The notes below the pieces were generated by a model. The model worked only from the letters and a program-made list of their open reading frames with translations. It was not told the origin of the DNA and made no database searches. Source: Calothrix sp. NIES-2100 (GTDB lineage: Bacteria; Cyanobacteriota; Cyanobacteriia; Cyanobacteriales; Nostocaceae). Taken from it: 64,000 nt of DNA. The stretch covers positions 4,193,421 through 4,257,420 of the forward strand of contig NZ_AP018178.1 in NCBI RefSeq assembly GCF_002368195.1. The letters are read 5' to 3'. Shown piece by piece: positions 24,537 to 34,100 of the stretch. Made by a program: the position numbers and the translations under genes. Each line of letters begins with the position of its first letter. The first letter of the stretch is position 1.

Positions 24537-26708
24537 CTACCATTGCGCCACTTGCTGTTTTAATTCTTCGATATCTAAATAATCACTCACAAAAGCTTTG
24601 CGTAATAGCGGGTGAGGAATAAATTCATCATATTTTTGCAGTTCTGGCGCTTCTGATTCACTCACTAAATACTCAGGAATAATTCTTTCTGCCGCCAAAG
24701 CTGTAATTTCTTTAGCCAAGTATTGAAACTTATCCTTACCTAACTTGATTGTCAGATAATACGGACTGCTACCACCAATACTTTTAATTTCCAAGGATTC
24801 TCGACAACAGGAATTTAGCCATCTTTCCAATGTGCGACAAGCTAAAGTTCCCATCCAAGGAAAAATACAACATTTACCTTTTTCTAAAAGCACTATATTT
24901 TGTTTATCTAAACCAGCTTCTCTGGCTAACTGGCGCACTGTTCGTAAACATTGCAAAGCATTGGGCTGTAAATAGCTATATTCTAAATCTTCCCGCAAAA
25001 TCTGCCGCATTCTTTGCAAAACTTTGGTATGCACTATTCCCCCACCACCACGCCAATAAATACTAGCCTTACCCTCTACTTGTTTAACAGAAATAACCCT
25101 TTTCTTGAAATCAATTTCTGTTACTTCCCATGTTCTCCCTGCTAAGGCGAAGTGATTGCCCACAATTGGCGGCTTTAAAATACTCCCAATTGCTGTTGTA
25201 CCTTGTTTAACTACATATTCTTGGCTATCAGCAAATACAGCATAAAATTGGAACTTTCTAACTATTTTTTCTCCCGTTAGTCCAATAATTAATTTACCCA
25301 TTTCAGTGTGCTGAATATGGTTAATATCAATTAAATAGCGGAGCAATAGGATATAATCATCTTGAGAAATAGCAGCAAAGGGTGGTAAGCTTAAAACTTG
25401 TTTAGCTAAAGCAATAGGTGAAAGTTCTCCCGTGGCAGCTAAAATACTCATTGTTTGCTGATATAGCAAACTAAAAGGATATTTGACAGGCTTAATCGGT
25501 TCAATCCATCGCTCTTCTAAATAAAGTTGAATAATGGCAATAGATTGTAATAATTGCCAAGGAATTTGTTCTGGTAAAGGTGCTTCTGGGGAAGGTTGAG
25601 TTTCCGCGCACACAAAACGCATATCAGCTGCTTCACCTCTTCTACCTGTACGTCCTAAACGCTGTAAAAAACTGGCTACAGAAAGGGGCGATTCTAACTG
25701 AATAACTCTTTCTAAATGACCAATATCTATACCTAATTCTAAAGTGAGAGTAGCAGCTGTCACAGCCGGATTATTGGGTTCGCGCATAGCATTTTCAGCA
25801 ACTTGTCGCAGGCTAGCAGATATACTGCCATGATGTACATGGTAAATGTCTGGTAGTGATTGTTCTGCGGCAATTCGTCGCAAGGATGCAATTACAGATT
25901 CTGTTTGGGTACGGTTATTGCCAAATATCAAACATTTGCGAGATTTACTAAGATTGAATAGATATCTGTCGTAGGGAGTTACTTCGATTTCATCAACTTC
26001 ATCGTTGAGATAAAAATGTTCTATAGCGAGTTTAATTTGACGTTTTCCTGATTCAATTTTTGGCGTAATCACTGACTTTTCCGTTCCCGAACGTAACCAA
26101 TCTTCTGCCATTGAGTAATCACCCAGAGTTGCTGATAAACCAATGCGCCGGGGTTGGGTTTGGGTTAAGTTTGCTAACCGCTGCAATTGGCAAATAATTT
26201 GACAACCCCGTTCCGAACCCATAAAAGCGTGAATTTCATCAATGACAACGAAGCGTAAATCACCAAATAAGCGGATTAAGTCCTGATGTTTATTTACTAA
26301 TAAACTTTCTAAAGATTCTGGCGTAATTTGCAGAATACCTTTGGGGTTTTTTAATAGCTTGTTTTTCTGATTTTGAGATACATCACCGTGCCAATGCCAT
26401 ACTGGAATATCTGCTGCTTTCAGTAAGCCGTTGAGGCGCTCAAATTGATCGTTAATTAAAGCTTTGATGGGGCCAATATATAGCGCGCCGATGGTAGCAG
26501 AAGGGTTTTCATACAATCGAGTCACCACAGGTAAAAACGCTGCTTCTGTTTTCCCCGCAGCTGTCGCAGCAGCAACTAGCAAGTGAGCATCGGTATCAAA
26601 GATAACTTGACAAGCTGCAATTTGGGCTGGGCGTAATTCAGTCCAGTTGTGATGATAGATGTATTCTTGGATAAAGGGGGCAAGGCGATGGAAAATATCA
26701 TTGGTCAT
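24537..26708 (-). CDS. Lhr-like DEAD/DEAH-box helicase
   Basis: A superfamily 2 helicase of 723 residues. Motifs in order: Q-like LRPAQIAACQVIF, motif I AAATAAGKTEAAFLP, IGPIKALINDQFERL (Ia), VVIDEIHAFMGSERG (DEIH, II), RRIGLSATLGD (III), KCLIFGNNRTQTESVI (IV), TLTLELGIDIGHLERVIQLESP (V) and FLQRLGRTGRRG (VI). A winged-helix and Lhr-type C-terminal region follows, including GRTWEVTEIDFKKRVISVKQVEG. DNA repair or nucleic-acid remodelling is the family role; the exact job is unknown. The C-terminal part is longer than a bare helicase core. It is a single gene, with AGTCCAT STRRs just upstream at 26711-26740. Confidence 0.85.
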   Translation of the reverse strand: MTNDIFHRLAPFIQEYIYHHNWTELRPAQIAACQVIFDTDAHLLVAAATAAGKTEAAFLPVVTRLYENPSATIGALYIGPIKALINDQFERLNGLLKAADIPVWHWHGDVSQNQKNKLLKNPKGILQITPESLESLLVNKHQDLIRLFGDLRFVVIDEIHAFMGSERGCQIICQLQRLANLTQTQPRRIGLSATLGDYSMAEDWLRSGTEKSVITPKIESGKRQIKLAIEHFYLNDEVDEIEVTPYDRYLFNLSKSRKCLIFGNNRTQTESVIASLRRIAAEQSLPDIYHVHHGSISASLRQVAENAMREPNNPAVTAATLTLELGIDIGHLERVIQLESPLSVASFLQRLGRTGRRGEAADMRFVCAETQPSPEAPLPEQIPWQLLQSIAIIQLYLEERWIEPIKPVKYPFSLLYQQTMSILAATGELSPIALAKQVLSLPPFAAISQDDYILLLRYLIDINHIQHTEMGKLIIGLTGEKIVRKFQFYAVFADSQEYVVKQGTTAIGSILKPPIVGNHFALAGRTWEVTEIDFKKRVISVKQVEGKASIYWRGGGGIVHTKVLQRMRQILREDLEYSYLQPNALQCLRTVRQLAREAGLDKQNIVLLEKGKCCIFPWMGTLACRTLERWLNSCCRESLEIKSIGGSSPYYLTIKLGKDKFQYLAKEITALAAERIIPEYLVSESEAPELQKYDEFIPHPLLRKAFVSDYLDIEELKQQVAQW

Positions 26709-26815
26709 AGATTTTTAGTCCATAGTCCATAGTCCATAGTATTTAACTTTGACTATTAACCATTGACAACCCTAACCTTTATTTTGTATGCCAGTTGTGT
26801 CAGTTCTATTAATGC

Positions 26816-26906
26816 AGGACTTACGCAAAAATTGCCAAAAAGCTTGATTTATCGAACCGCCAAGAACGCCAAGAGCGCCAAGAATTTGTAGAGTTGCGTA
26901 AGTCCT
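26816..26906. mobile_element. 91-bp MITE-like element with AGGACTTACGCAA ends
   Basis: The perfect 13-bp terminal inverted repeat AGGACTTACGCAA...TTGCGTAAGTCCT encloses CCAAGAACGCCAAGAGCGCC. It lies in the 26709-27121 spacer, which otherwise shows only AGTCCAT STRRs and HIP1 sites. Confidence 0.85.
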
Positions 26907-27121
26907 ATAATGAATCAGCGATCGCTTGTCTTTCCACTTGCTACAATCGTGATTGTGCGGGACGCTGCGCGGTTTTCATGCGCTAAGCGCTGTACAAAGA
27001 CGCTGTAACGGCAAAATTCCTGGTTGATGCTACATCCCAATTTTACGGAATCTTTCAGATGTATACTGTATAAAATATATTATAGAAAATTCGCGTATTT
27101 TAACGGAACTAAGCAAGCAAA

Positions 27122-28822
27122 ATGGCGAAATATGCATTGCTGATTGGAGCTAGTGAGTATGAGTCTCAAAAAATAAATAATTTATCTGGTGTAGTTAAAG
27201 ATATTGAAGCAATGCAGCGTGTTTTGCAGAATTCAGGGATAGGCGGATTTGATGAGGTCAAATTTTTGTCTAGTCCTGATTCTGATACCATGCGTTCAGA
27301 AATTGAGCAGTTGTTTATGGAAAAATGCCAGAAAGATGACGTAGTGCTGCTTTATTTTTCTGGACATGGCTATAGACATGAAGACGGAAATCTATTTTTT
27401 ATCAGCCGCAACACTCAAGTCAATCCCCAAGGTTTCCCCAGAATTGGTACAGCAGTAGATGCCAAATTTATCCATCAAAATTACATGAGTCGCAGCAAAT
27501 CTAAGCGACAAGTGTTAATTCTTGACTGCTGCTTTAGTGGTGCTTTTGCAGAGGGGATGAGTGCCAAAGAGATTGCTAATATTAGTATTAAAAATGAAAT
27601 TGGTGAGCAATTAGGTGGTGAAGGTAGAGCTGTGCTAACTTCATCAACAGCTACACAAAAATCCTTTGAAGATTCAGGCGGTGGAGTTTATACCCGCTAT
27701 TTGGTTGAGGGGATTGAAAAAGGAGCCGCTGATAGTGACAACGATGGTGTGATTACAGTAGCTGAACTGCATGAATATGCCAAGCGCAAAGTGCAGGAAG
27801 CAAAACCAGCGATGAAGCCAGAAATCTTTGCAGTTAAAGAAGGTTATACAATTCGTTTAGCCAAAGCACCAGTAGGCGATCCGCAATTAGAGTATCGCAA
27901 AGAAGTTGAGCAATGTGTAAAAGATGGTGGTGTTACAGATAGTGAAATATCGGAACTGGGACGCTTTATTCTGGATCTCAGACAAACGGAACTAGGGTTA
28001 ACTCCAGAAAAAGCAAAAGAGATAGAAAATGAAGTTCTCAAACCATTCCGCGAGTTTCAGGAAAGCTTACAGAAATATGAAAAAGCACTGACTGGGGTAT
28101 TACAAAAGCAGCCAAATTTAAGTGATAGTAATCGTAAGTTATTAAAGCGATTACAGCAAATTCTCAAACTTCGAGACGAGGATGTTGCAGCCATACATAA
28201 TCGCTTAATTCCTCAGCAGCCAATCTCAACAATTGACACCAAAGAACTGACAGCTAAAGAAGACGATGACCTCAGTTCTGAAAAAGGCGTAGACTATACC
28301 AAACTGCGCGACTTCCTAGCAGCAGGGAACTGGAAAGATGCTGATATGGAAACATATCGAGTGATGATTCAGGCTAAAGGTAAGAATGAAGGTGATTACT
28401 TTAAGTCTGAAGAATTATTAAACTTCCCTTGTACCGACCTCCGCACAATTGACCGCTTATGGGTAAAATATAGCAATGGACGCTTTGGCTTGAGCGTTCA
28501 AAAGAAAATTTATTTAAGCGTTGGTGGTGAGCTAGACGGCGAGTATGACGAAGAAGCCTGGGAGAAATTTGGCGATCGCGTAGGATGGAGAGTGAAAAGC
28601 AACTGGATAAGTTACACAAAAGTCACTTATGATACCTCTGCCCCATTTGGACACCTCCCTGTTGTGGGTTTAATACATCTGCCCCGTTTGGTCATCTCCA
28701 ACTGCCCTACTTGTTCTTTTCCGTTGAGTGATCTGCCCCCCGTGTGCCCTATCTGTGGTTGTGTTTTGTTGTTGAGGCGTTGGGGGTTTTTCTTCTCTCG
28801 CATCGAGACTTGTAAAGTGTAA
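27122..28822 (+). CDS. Orthocaspase (C14 peptidase) fused to GUN4 domain and CPxC pair
   Basis: The 566-residue protein has a caspase domain at 1-240: YALLIGASEY, LLYFSGHGYRHEDG with catalytic His82, and VLILDCCFSGAF with catalytic Cys137, then LTSSTATQKSFED. An EF-hand-like DSDNDGVITVAEL lies at about 205-217. A helical linker (about 250-375) is followed by a GUN4 domain (about 388-515: YTKLRDFLAAGNWKDADMET, then CTDLRTIDRLWVKYSNGRFG). GUN4 domains bind porphyrins. The tail holds CPTC (528-531) and CPIC (542-545), a possible zinc knuckle pair, just after an out-of-phase 41-bp duplication. The protein is monocistronic. A stress-linked protease sensing tetrapyrroles is a reasonable guess. Confidence 0.88.
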   Translation: MAKYALLIGASEYESQKINNLSGVVKDIEAMQRVLQNSGIGGFDEVKFLSSPDSDTMRSEIEQLFMEKCQKDDVVLLYFSGHGYRHEDGNLFFISRNTQVNPQGFPRIGTAVDAKFIHQNYMSRSKSKRQVLILDCCFSGAFAEGMSAKEIANISIKNEIGEQLGGEGRAVLTSSTATQKSFEDSGGGVYTRYLVEGIEKGAADSDNDGVITVAELHEYAKRKVQEAKPAMKPEIFAVKEGYTIRLAKAPVGDPQLEYRKEVEQCVKDGGVTDSEISELGRFILDLRQTELGLTPEKAKEIENEVLKPFREFQESLQKYEKALTGVLQKQPNLSDSNRKLLKRLQQILKLRDEDVAAIHNRLIPQQPISTIDTKELTAKEDDDLSSEKGVDYTKLRDFLAAGNWKDADMETYRVMIQAKGKNEGDYFKSEELLNFPCTDLRTIDRLWVKYSNGRFGLSVQKKIYLSVGGELDGEYDEEAWEKFGDRVGWRVKSNWISYTKVTYDTSAPFGHLPVVGLIHLPRLVISNCPTCSFPLSDLPPVCPICGCVLLLRRWGFFFSRIETCKV

Positions 28823-28990
28823 CACCTAGCGCGATTCGTTGGCTAGAAACCAGTTTCCATAAAGATTTGGAGGATTAGCCACTAGGTAAAAAAAAGAAAG
28901 AAAATTTTCGTTACCTGGCAACCCCTTCGGGGAAGTCAAAAGTCAAAAGTCAAAAGTCGCCAAGAAAGTTTAGTCATCAAGGTTACAACA

Positions 28991-29158
28991 TTAAGACTTA
29001 AACCTTGACTATTAAGAACAAAACCTTGACCATTAAGAACAAAACCTCGACCATTAAGAACAAAACCTCGACCATTAAGAACAAAACCTTGACCATTAAG
29101 AACAAAACCTCGACCATTAAGAACAAAACCTCGACCATTAAGAACAAAACCTTGACCA
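28991..29158. repeat. 21-bp minisatellite, 8 units
   Basis: Eight indel-free units start TTAAGAACAAAACCTTGACC, with a TTGACC/TCGACC dimorphism; the first unit is diverged and a ninth is decayed. It lies in the 28823-29583 spacer, which has no gene and also holds the element at 29228-29432. Confidence 0.95.
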
Positions 29159-29227
29159 TTAAGAATTAAAATTCAAGCGATCGCTCTTAACTCTACATAA
29201 AAATGTGTAGGCGTAGCCCGGTTTAAC

Positions 29228-29432
29228 CATACGTGTCAACTTAAACCACAGATGGCTTATTGCAAGGCTTACTTATCCGCCTTGGAATGAATTCCAAGGC
29301 TAATAGGCAAAGTTTACTAAAGTAAACTGAGGATAAGTGATAATTTTTAGTCATCTTGAGATGACTTTTGCTATGAGACTCAGAATTCATTCTGAGGCGG
29401 GCTATGAGTTTCGCGTTAAGTTGACACCAATG
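29228..29432. mobile_element. MITE-like element with CATACGTGTCAACTTAA / TTAAGTTGACACCAATG ends
   Basis: The two 17-bp tips are the same pair as the inner tips of the element at 23098-23321 but in swapped order, so the elements lie inverted to each other. The interior has CTTGGAATGAATTCCAAGG and TTTACTAAAGTAAA hairpins. Confidence 0.75.
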
Positions 29433-29583
29433 GGGGTAACCCGCCCCTACAAATTGCCGATTTGGTAAGTTAATGATTGGAATATTTTTTTATTTGGAAG
29501 TTCCTTAAAAAAGCGATCGCATTCTTCAGCTAGATAGACAAAGAGCGATCGCCTCACAAAACCTCGTTCCTTTTTTGCACAAA

Positions 29584-30615
29584 TTACCCAAAATAGTATG
29601 ATGAATCGTGAGCAGCTTTCCATTCTGACTTGTAGGTAGAAAGCGATCGCATATATTGGGCACGTTCAAAAGCACTAGGATCGGGACAATGCTTCTGGCT
29701 CATACTTCCCTGCATTTGGGTGACTGATTCGTACTCGTGTTTTTCCATCCAGTGGATTAGTTCTTGCTCGATGACTCGAATCTGGTTGATACCATGTCGT
29801 AGCAGTACGCTGGCAAACATGGTAATATTCGCACCAGCCATGAGCATTTTGATCGCATCTTCGCCTTTATGAATGCCACTATTTGCAGCTAATTCGGCAT
29901 GAATACGACCATAAAGTATTGCAATCCAGCGCAAAGGTAAGCGCATGGATTGCGGTGTGCTTAATAGTACATTTGGTTCAACTTCTAAAAGATTGAGATT
30001 AATATCTGGTTGGTAAAAGCGGTTAAATAGTACTAACGCATTCGCCCCAGCATCATCTAAACGTTTTGCCATATTAGCCATGTTAGTAAAGTAGGGACTG
30101 AGTTTAACGGCTACGGGAATAGTTACCGCTGCTTTGACTGCAAGTAGAATGTCAATATAAGTCTGTTCAATTTCTTGACTCGTCAGTTCCATGTCAGTAG
30201 GAACATAGTAAATATTCAGTTCCAGCGCGTCTGCACCTGCTTGTTGAAGTTGTTGAGCATAGTTTGTCCACCCGCCAACTGATGAGCCGTTGAGGCTAGC
30301 AATAATCGGAATATTTACCTTTTGTTTGGCTTTGTGGATATGCTCTAAATAAGTTTCTGGCCCCACTCGAAAGTTAATTGGCTCAGGGAAGTAAGTTATA
30401 GCTTCGGGAAAGCTTTCTGTACCGTGGGTGAGGTGATGGTGAAGTTCATAGCGTTCTAAGCGCAATTGTTCTTCAAACAGCGAATGCATTACCACCGCCG
30501 CCGCACCTGCATCTTCCATGCGCTGAATGTTGTCAATGTCTTCCGATAGGGGAGATGCGGAGGGAACTAAAGGCGATCGCAATCTCATCCCCAGATAAGA
30601 TGTAGTGATGTCCAT
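29584..30615 (-). CDS. Dihydroorotate dehydrogenase-like flavoprotein
   Basis: The 343-residue protein is a TIM-barrel FMN enzyme of the PyrD-like class: MDITTSYLGMRLRSPLVPSASPLS, MEDAGAAAVVMHSLFEEQL, IPIIASLNGSSVGGW, DALELNIYYVP, TIPVAVKLSPYFTN, and GANITMFASVLLRHG near the phosphate-binding end. The active-site base region of true DHODs is not obvious, and the family usually called DHOD-like sits beside nifJ in cyanobacteria. Here nifJ is upstream on the same strand with a zinc-ribbon gene between. I infer a redox enzyme of fermentative or amino-acid metabolism rather than pyrimidine synthesis. Confidence 0.85.
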   Translation of the reverse strand: MDITTSYLGMRLRSPLVPSASPLSEDIDNIQRMEDAGAAAVVMHSLFEEQLRLERYELHHHLTHGTESFPEAITYFPEPINFRVGPETYLEHIHKAKQKVNIPIIASLNGSSVGGWTNYAQQLQQAGADALELNIYYVPTDMELTSQEIEQTYIDILLAVKAAVTIPVAVKLSPYFTNMANMAKRLDDAGANALVLFNRFYQPDINLNLLEVEPNVLLSTPQSMRLPLRWIAILYGRIHAELAANSGIHKGEDAIKMLMAGANITMFASVLLRHGINQIRVIEQELIHWMEKHEYESVTQMQGSMSQKHCPDPSAFERAQYMRSLSTYKSEWKAAHDSSYYFG

Positions 30616-30675
30616 AATGAAAATTTAAATTTTTATTAGCTAAAATCTTTTGAGAAGTGGGTAAATCTGAAAGTT

Positions 30676-30885
30676 TCAAAGCATTAGCACCATCCAAATT
30701 AATGTACCAAGTAACACAAATATCCACATTCCTCCGATTGCACTCTCTGGTTCTGCTTCTTCCAAGCGCGACAAATCTTTAGAAAATCCACAGCTTAAAC
30801 AAAGCCATTTCTGTTCATTCTGTTCAACAAAATCACGCTTTCCACATTTAGGACAATCGGCTATTTCATGATGAGTTTCTGACAT
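30676..30885 (-). CDS. Small zinc-ribbon membrane protein
   Basis: The 69-residue protein has a zinc ribbon at the N-terminus (DCPKCGKRDF, then WLCLSCGFSKD, CxxC-x15-CxxC) and a single C-terminal membrane helix (GGMWIFVLLGTLIWMVLML). It would sit as a tail anchor with the zinc ribbon in the cytoplasm. It lies 60 bases before the DHOD-like gene on the same strand, so co-transcription is likely. The function is unknown. Confidence 0.75.
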   Translation of the reverse strand: MSETHHEIADCPKCGKRDFVEQNEQKWLCLSCGFSKDLSRLEEAEPESAIGGMWIFVLLGTLIWMVLML

Positions 30886-30933
30886 AGTTAACTCTACTAG
30901 GGGCTAGGGATTAGGGGCTAGGGGCTAGGGATT

Positions 30934-31077
30934 AGGGCGTGTTTTCTTGCGTCTTAGATCCCCCCTACCCCCCTTAAAAAGGGGGGCGAAAAGACTTTCA
31001 AAGTCCCCCTTGGAAAGGGGGATTTAGGGGGATCGAGAAATTTAGAAGGCTAAACGAGTAGTTTGAAAACACGCCCT
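30934..31077. mobile_element. MITE-like element with AGGGCGTGTTTTC ends
   Basis: The perfect 13-bp terminal inverted repeat AGGGCGTGTTTTC...GAAAACACGCCCT encloses a GATCCCCCCTA/TTTAGGGGGATC palindrome shared with the element at 18422-18570. TAGGGGCTAGGGATTAGGG-type repeats flank both sides. Confidence 0.85.
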
Positions 31078-31115
31078 AGGGATTAGGGATTAGGGGTAAT
31101 TTCATACTTCATCCT

Positions 31116-34100
31116 TCATACTTCATCCTTCAGTTGGCGTGCAGCCAAATACTGATACATCTGCCAACGAATATTTACATCTTCTTGAGCTTCTTTGAGT
31201 AGCTGCTTTGCCGCTTCGGGGTTACTCTTGGTCAACATCTTGAAGCGATTTTCTAAGTACATATATTGCTCCATTGGTAACTTAGGTGAGCGGGAATCTA
31301 GCTGTAGTGGGTTTTCTCCATGTTTGGCTCGCTCTGGATGGAACCGATATAATAAGCATTTACCGGAATCAACAGCCGCTTTTTGATTCTGCATTCCTGT
31401 AGTCATGTTGATGCCGTGGGCGATGCAATGGCTATAGGCAATAATTAGTGATGGGCCTTCGTAAGCTTCGGCTTCTAGAAATGCTTTGAGGGTGTGTTCA
31501 TCTCTTGCACCCATTGCCACACTAGCAACATAAACATTACCGTAAGTCATCGCCATTAAGCCTATGTCTTTTTTCGGTGCAGCTTTTCCGCCGGAAGCAA
31601 ATTTAGCTACAGCCCCTTTAGGAGTCGCTTTGGAATTTTGTCCGCCAGTGTTGGAATAAATTTCTGTATCGAGGATGAGAATATTCACGTTGCGATCGCT
31701 AGCTAAAACGTGATCCAATCCCCCAAAGCCGATATCATAACCCCAACCATCACCGCCGATAATCCAAACGCTTTTCTTCACCAAGTAATCAGCAAGGGAT
31801 TTTAGATTTTGGATTTTAGATTTTAGATTGAAGTCTGATGAGGAATTGATGATTTCATCTAGGCGCTGTTTCAGTATTTCTACTCGTTGGCGTTGTTCCC
31901 AAATATCAGCTTCGTCTTTTTGTACCGCTTTGAGAATACTATTTACTAATTCTTCACCCAATTCTGGTGTGAGATTTTGCAGTAATTGGGCGGCAAATTC
32001 TGCCTGTTTATCGATAGAAACACGAAAACCTAGCCCAAATTCGGCGTTATCTTCAAATAGCGAGTTAGACCAAGCAGGGCCGCGTCCTTCGGCGTTCTGT
32101 GTCCAAGGTGTAGTAGGTAAATTACCGCCATAGATGGAAGAACAACCAGTGGCGTTGGCGACAATCATGCGATCGCCAAACAATTGTGTGGCTAACTTAA
32201 TATAAGGTGTCTCACCACAACCAGCGCAAGCCCCAGAAAACTCAAATAAAGGTTCTTGCATTTGCTGCTGGTTAATATGAGTTAGCTTCAAATCTCGTCT
32301 ATCTGGATTGGGGAGATTGAGGAAGAAATCCCAATTTTCCCGTTCTTGTTCTCGTAATGGCAATTGCGGAGCCATGTTAATAGCTTTGCGGCGTAGTTCT
32401 GTTTTATCCTTGGCTGGACAAACATCTACGCAAATACCGCAACCTGTACAATCTTCAGCAGCTACTTGAATGGTGTATTTTAAACCTTTCCAATCGTGGT
32501 CTTTGGCATTAGTACTCTTGAATGTTGCAGGTGCGGTTTCTAACTGCTCTGCTTCGTAAACTTTACTACGAATCACACTATGAGGACAGACCATCACGCA
32601 CTTACCACACTGGACGCAGACATCAGAGTCCCAAACGGGGATTTCTTGAGCAATGTTGCGTTTTTCCCATTTCGCCGTACCTGTGGGATAAGTACCGTCA
32701 CATGGTAAAGCACTAACTGGGAGTTCATCCCCTTCACGAGCAATCATTTTACCAAGGACATCGCGGACAAAAGCGGGCGCATTGTCAATAAATTTTGAAT
32801 TTTCGATTGGGGATTCGAGATTGAGGTTTAGTTTGCCAATCTCTACTGGATATAAATTATCTAAGGTGGTATCAACGGCGTTGATATTCATTTGGACAAT
32901 TTCATCGCCCTTTTTACCATACGTCTTGCGGATGGACTTTTTAATTTCGGCGATCGCATCTTCTCGTGGTAAAACACCCGATAATGCAAAGAAACATACC
33001 TGCATTACCGTATTAATACGTCCAGCCATCCCAGCGGCACGGGCGACTTTGTAAGCGTTAATTACATAAACTTGGAGATGTTTCTGGGTAATTTGCTCTT
33101 GGACTGAGGTTGGTAGATGATGCCAAACTTCCGCTTTGTCATAAGGAGAATTAATTAAGAATGTACCACCAGGAATAATATCTTTGAGGATAGGAAACTT
33201 TTCGATAAAATCCCATTGATGACAGGCAATAAAATTGGCTTGAGTAATTAAATATGTAGAGCGAATTGGTTTAGCACCAAAGCGGAGATGGGAAACTGTC
33301 ACTGAACCGGATTTTTTGGAATCGTAGACAAAATAACCTTGGGCGTAATTGTCTGTTTCTTCCCCAATAATTTTGATTGAGTTTTTATTAGCGCCTACTG
33401 TCCCATCTGCACCTAAACCATAAAAAATAGCTCTCACTGTGTCGTCTGATTCGATGTTAAATTCCGAGTCGTAATTCAAGCTGGTGTGGGTAACATCATC
33501 GTTGATTCCCACCGTAAAATGATTTTTTGGTTCAGCCGCAGCAAGATTATCAAAGACAGCTTTAATCATTGCTGGGGTGAATTCTTTAGAAGATAAACCG
33601 TAACGCCCACCAATGATTTTAGGGGATGGGGGGGATGAGGAGGACAAGGGAGACAAGGGAGACAAGGGGGACAAGGAAGAAATTGTTTCCCCTGCTCCCC
33701 TGCTCCCCTGCCCCCCTGCTCCCCATCCCTCATGAATCGCAGCTATCACATCTAAATAAAGTGGCTCACCCAATGCGCCTGGTTCTTTGGTGCGGTCTAA
33801 AACAGCTATGCTTTGAATAGTTGTTGGTAAAGCGGCGACAAATCGCGAACCATCAAAGGGGCGATATAATCTAACTTTAATAACCCCAACTTTCTCACCA
33901 ATACTATTTAAATAATCTACAGTTTCATGGACGGCTTCACAACCAGAACCCATCAAAACAATAACTCGTTCAGCAGATGGGTCACCGTAATATTCAAATA
34001 ATTGGTATTGTCGTCCAGTCATCGCCGCAAATTCATCCATCACTTTTTGGGTGATATCTGGACAAGCTAAATAGTAAGGATTAACAGTTTCCCTAGCTTG

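Noticed and set aside
28991..29158. Possible CRISPR array
   Set aside because: Repeats are directly adjacent with no unique spacers; it is a minisatellite. The same applies to the other three 21-bp arrays.
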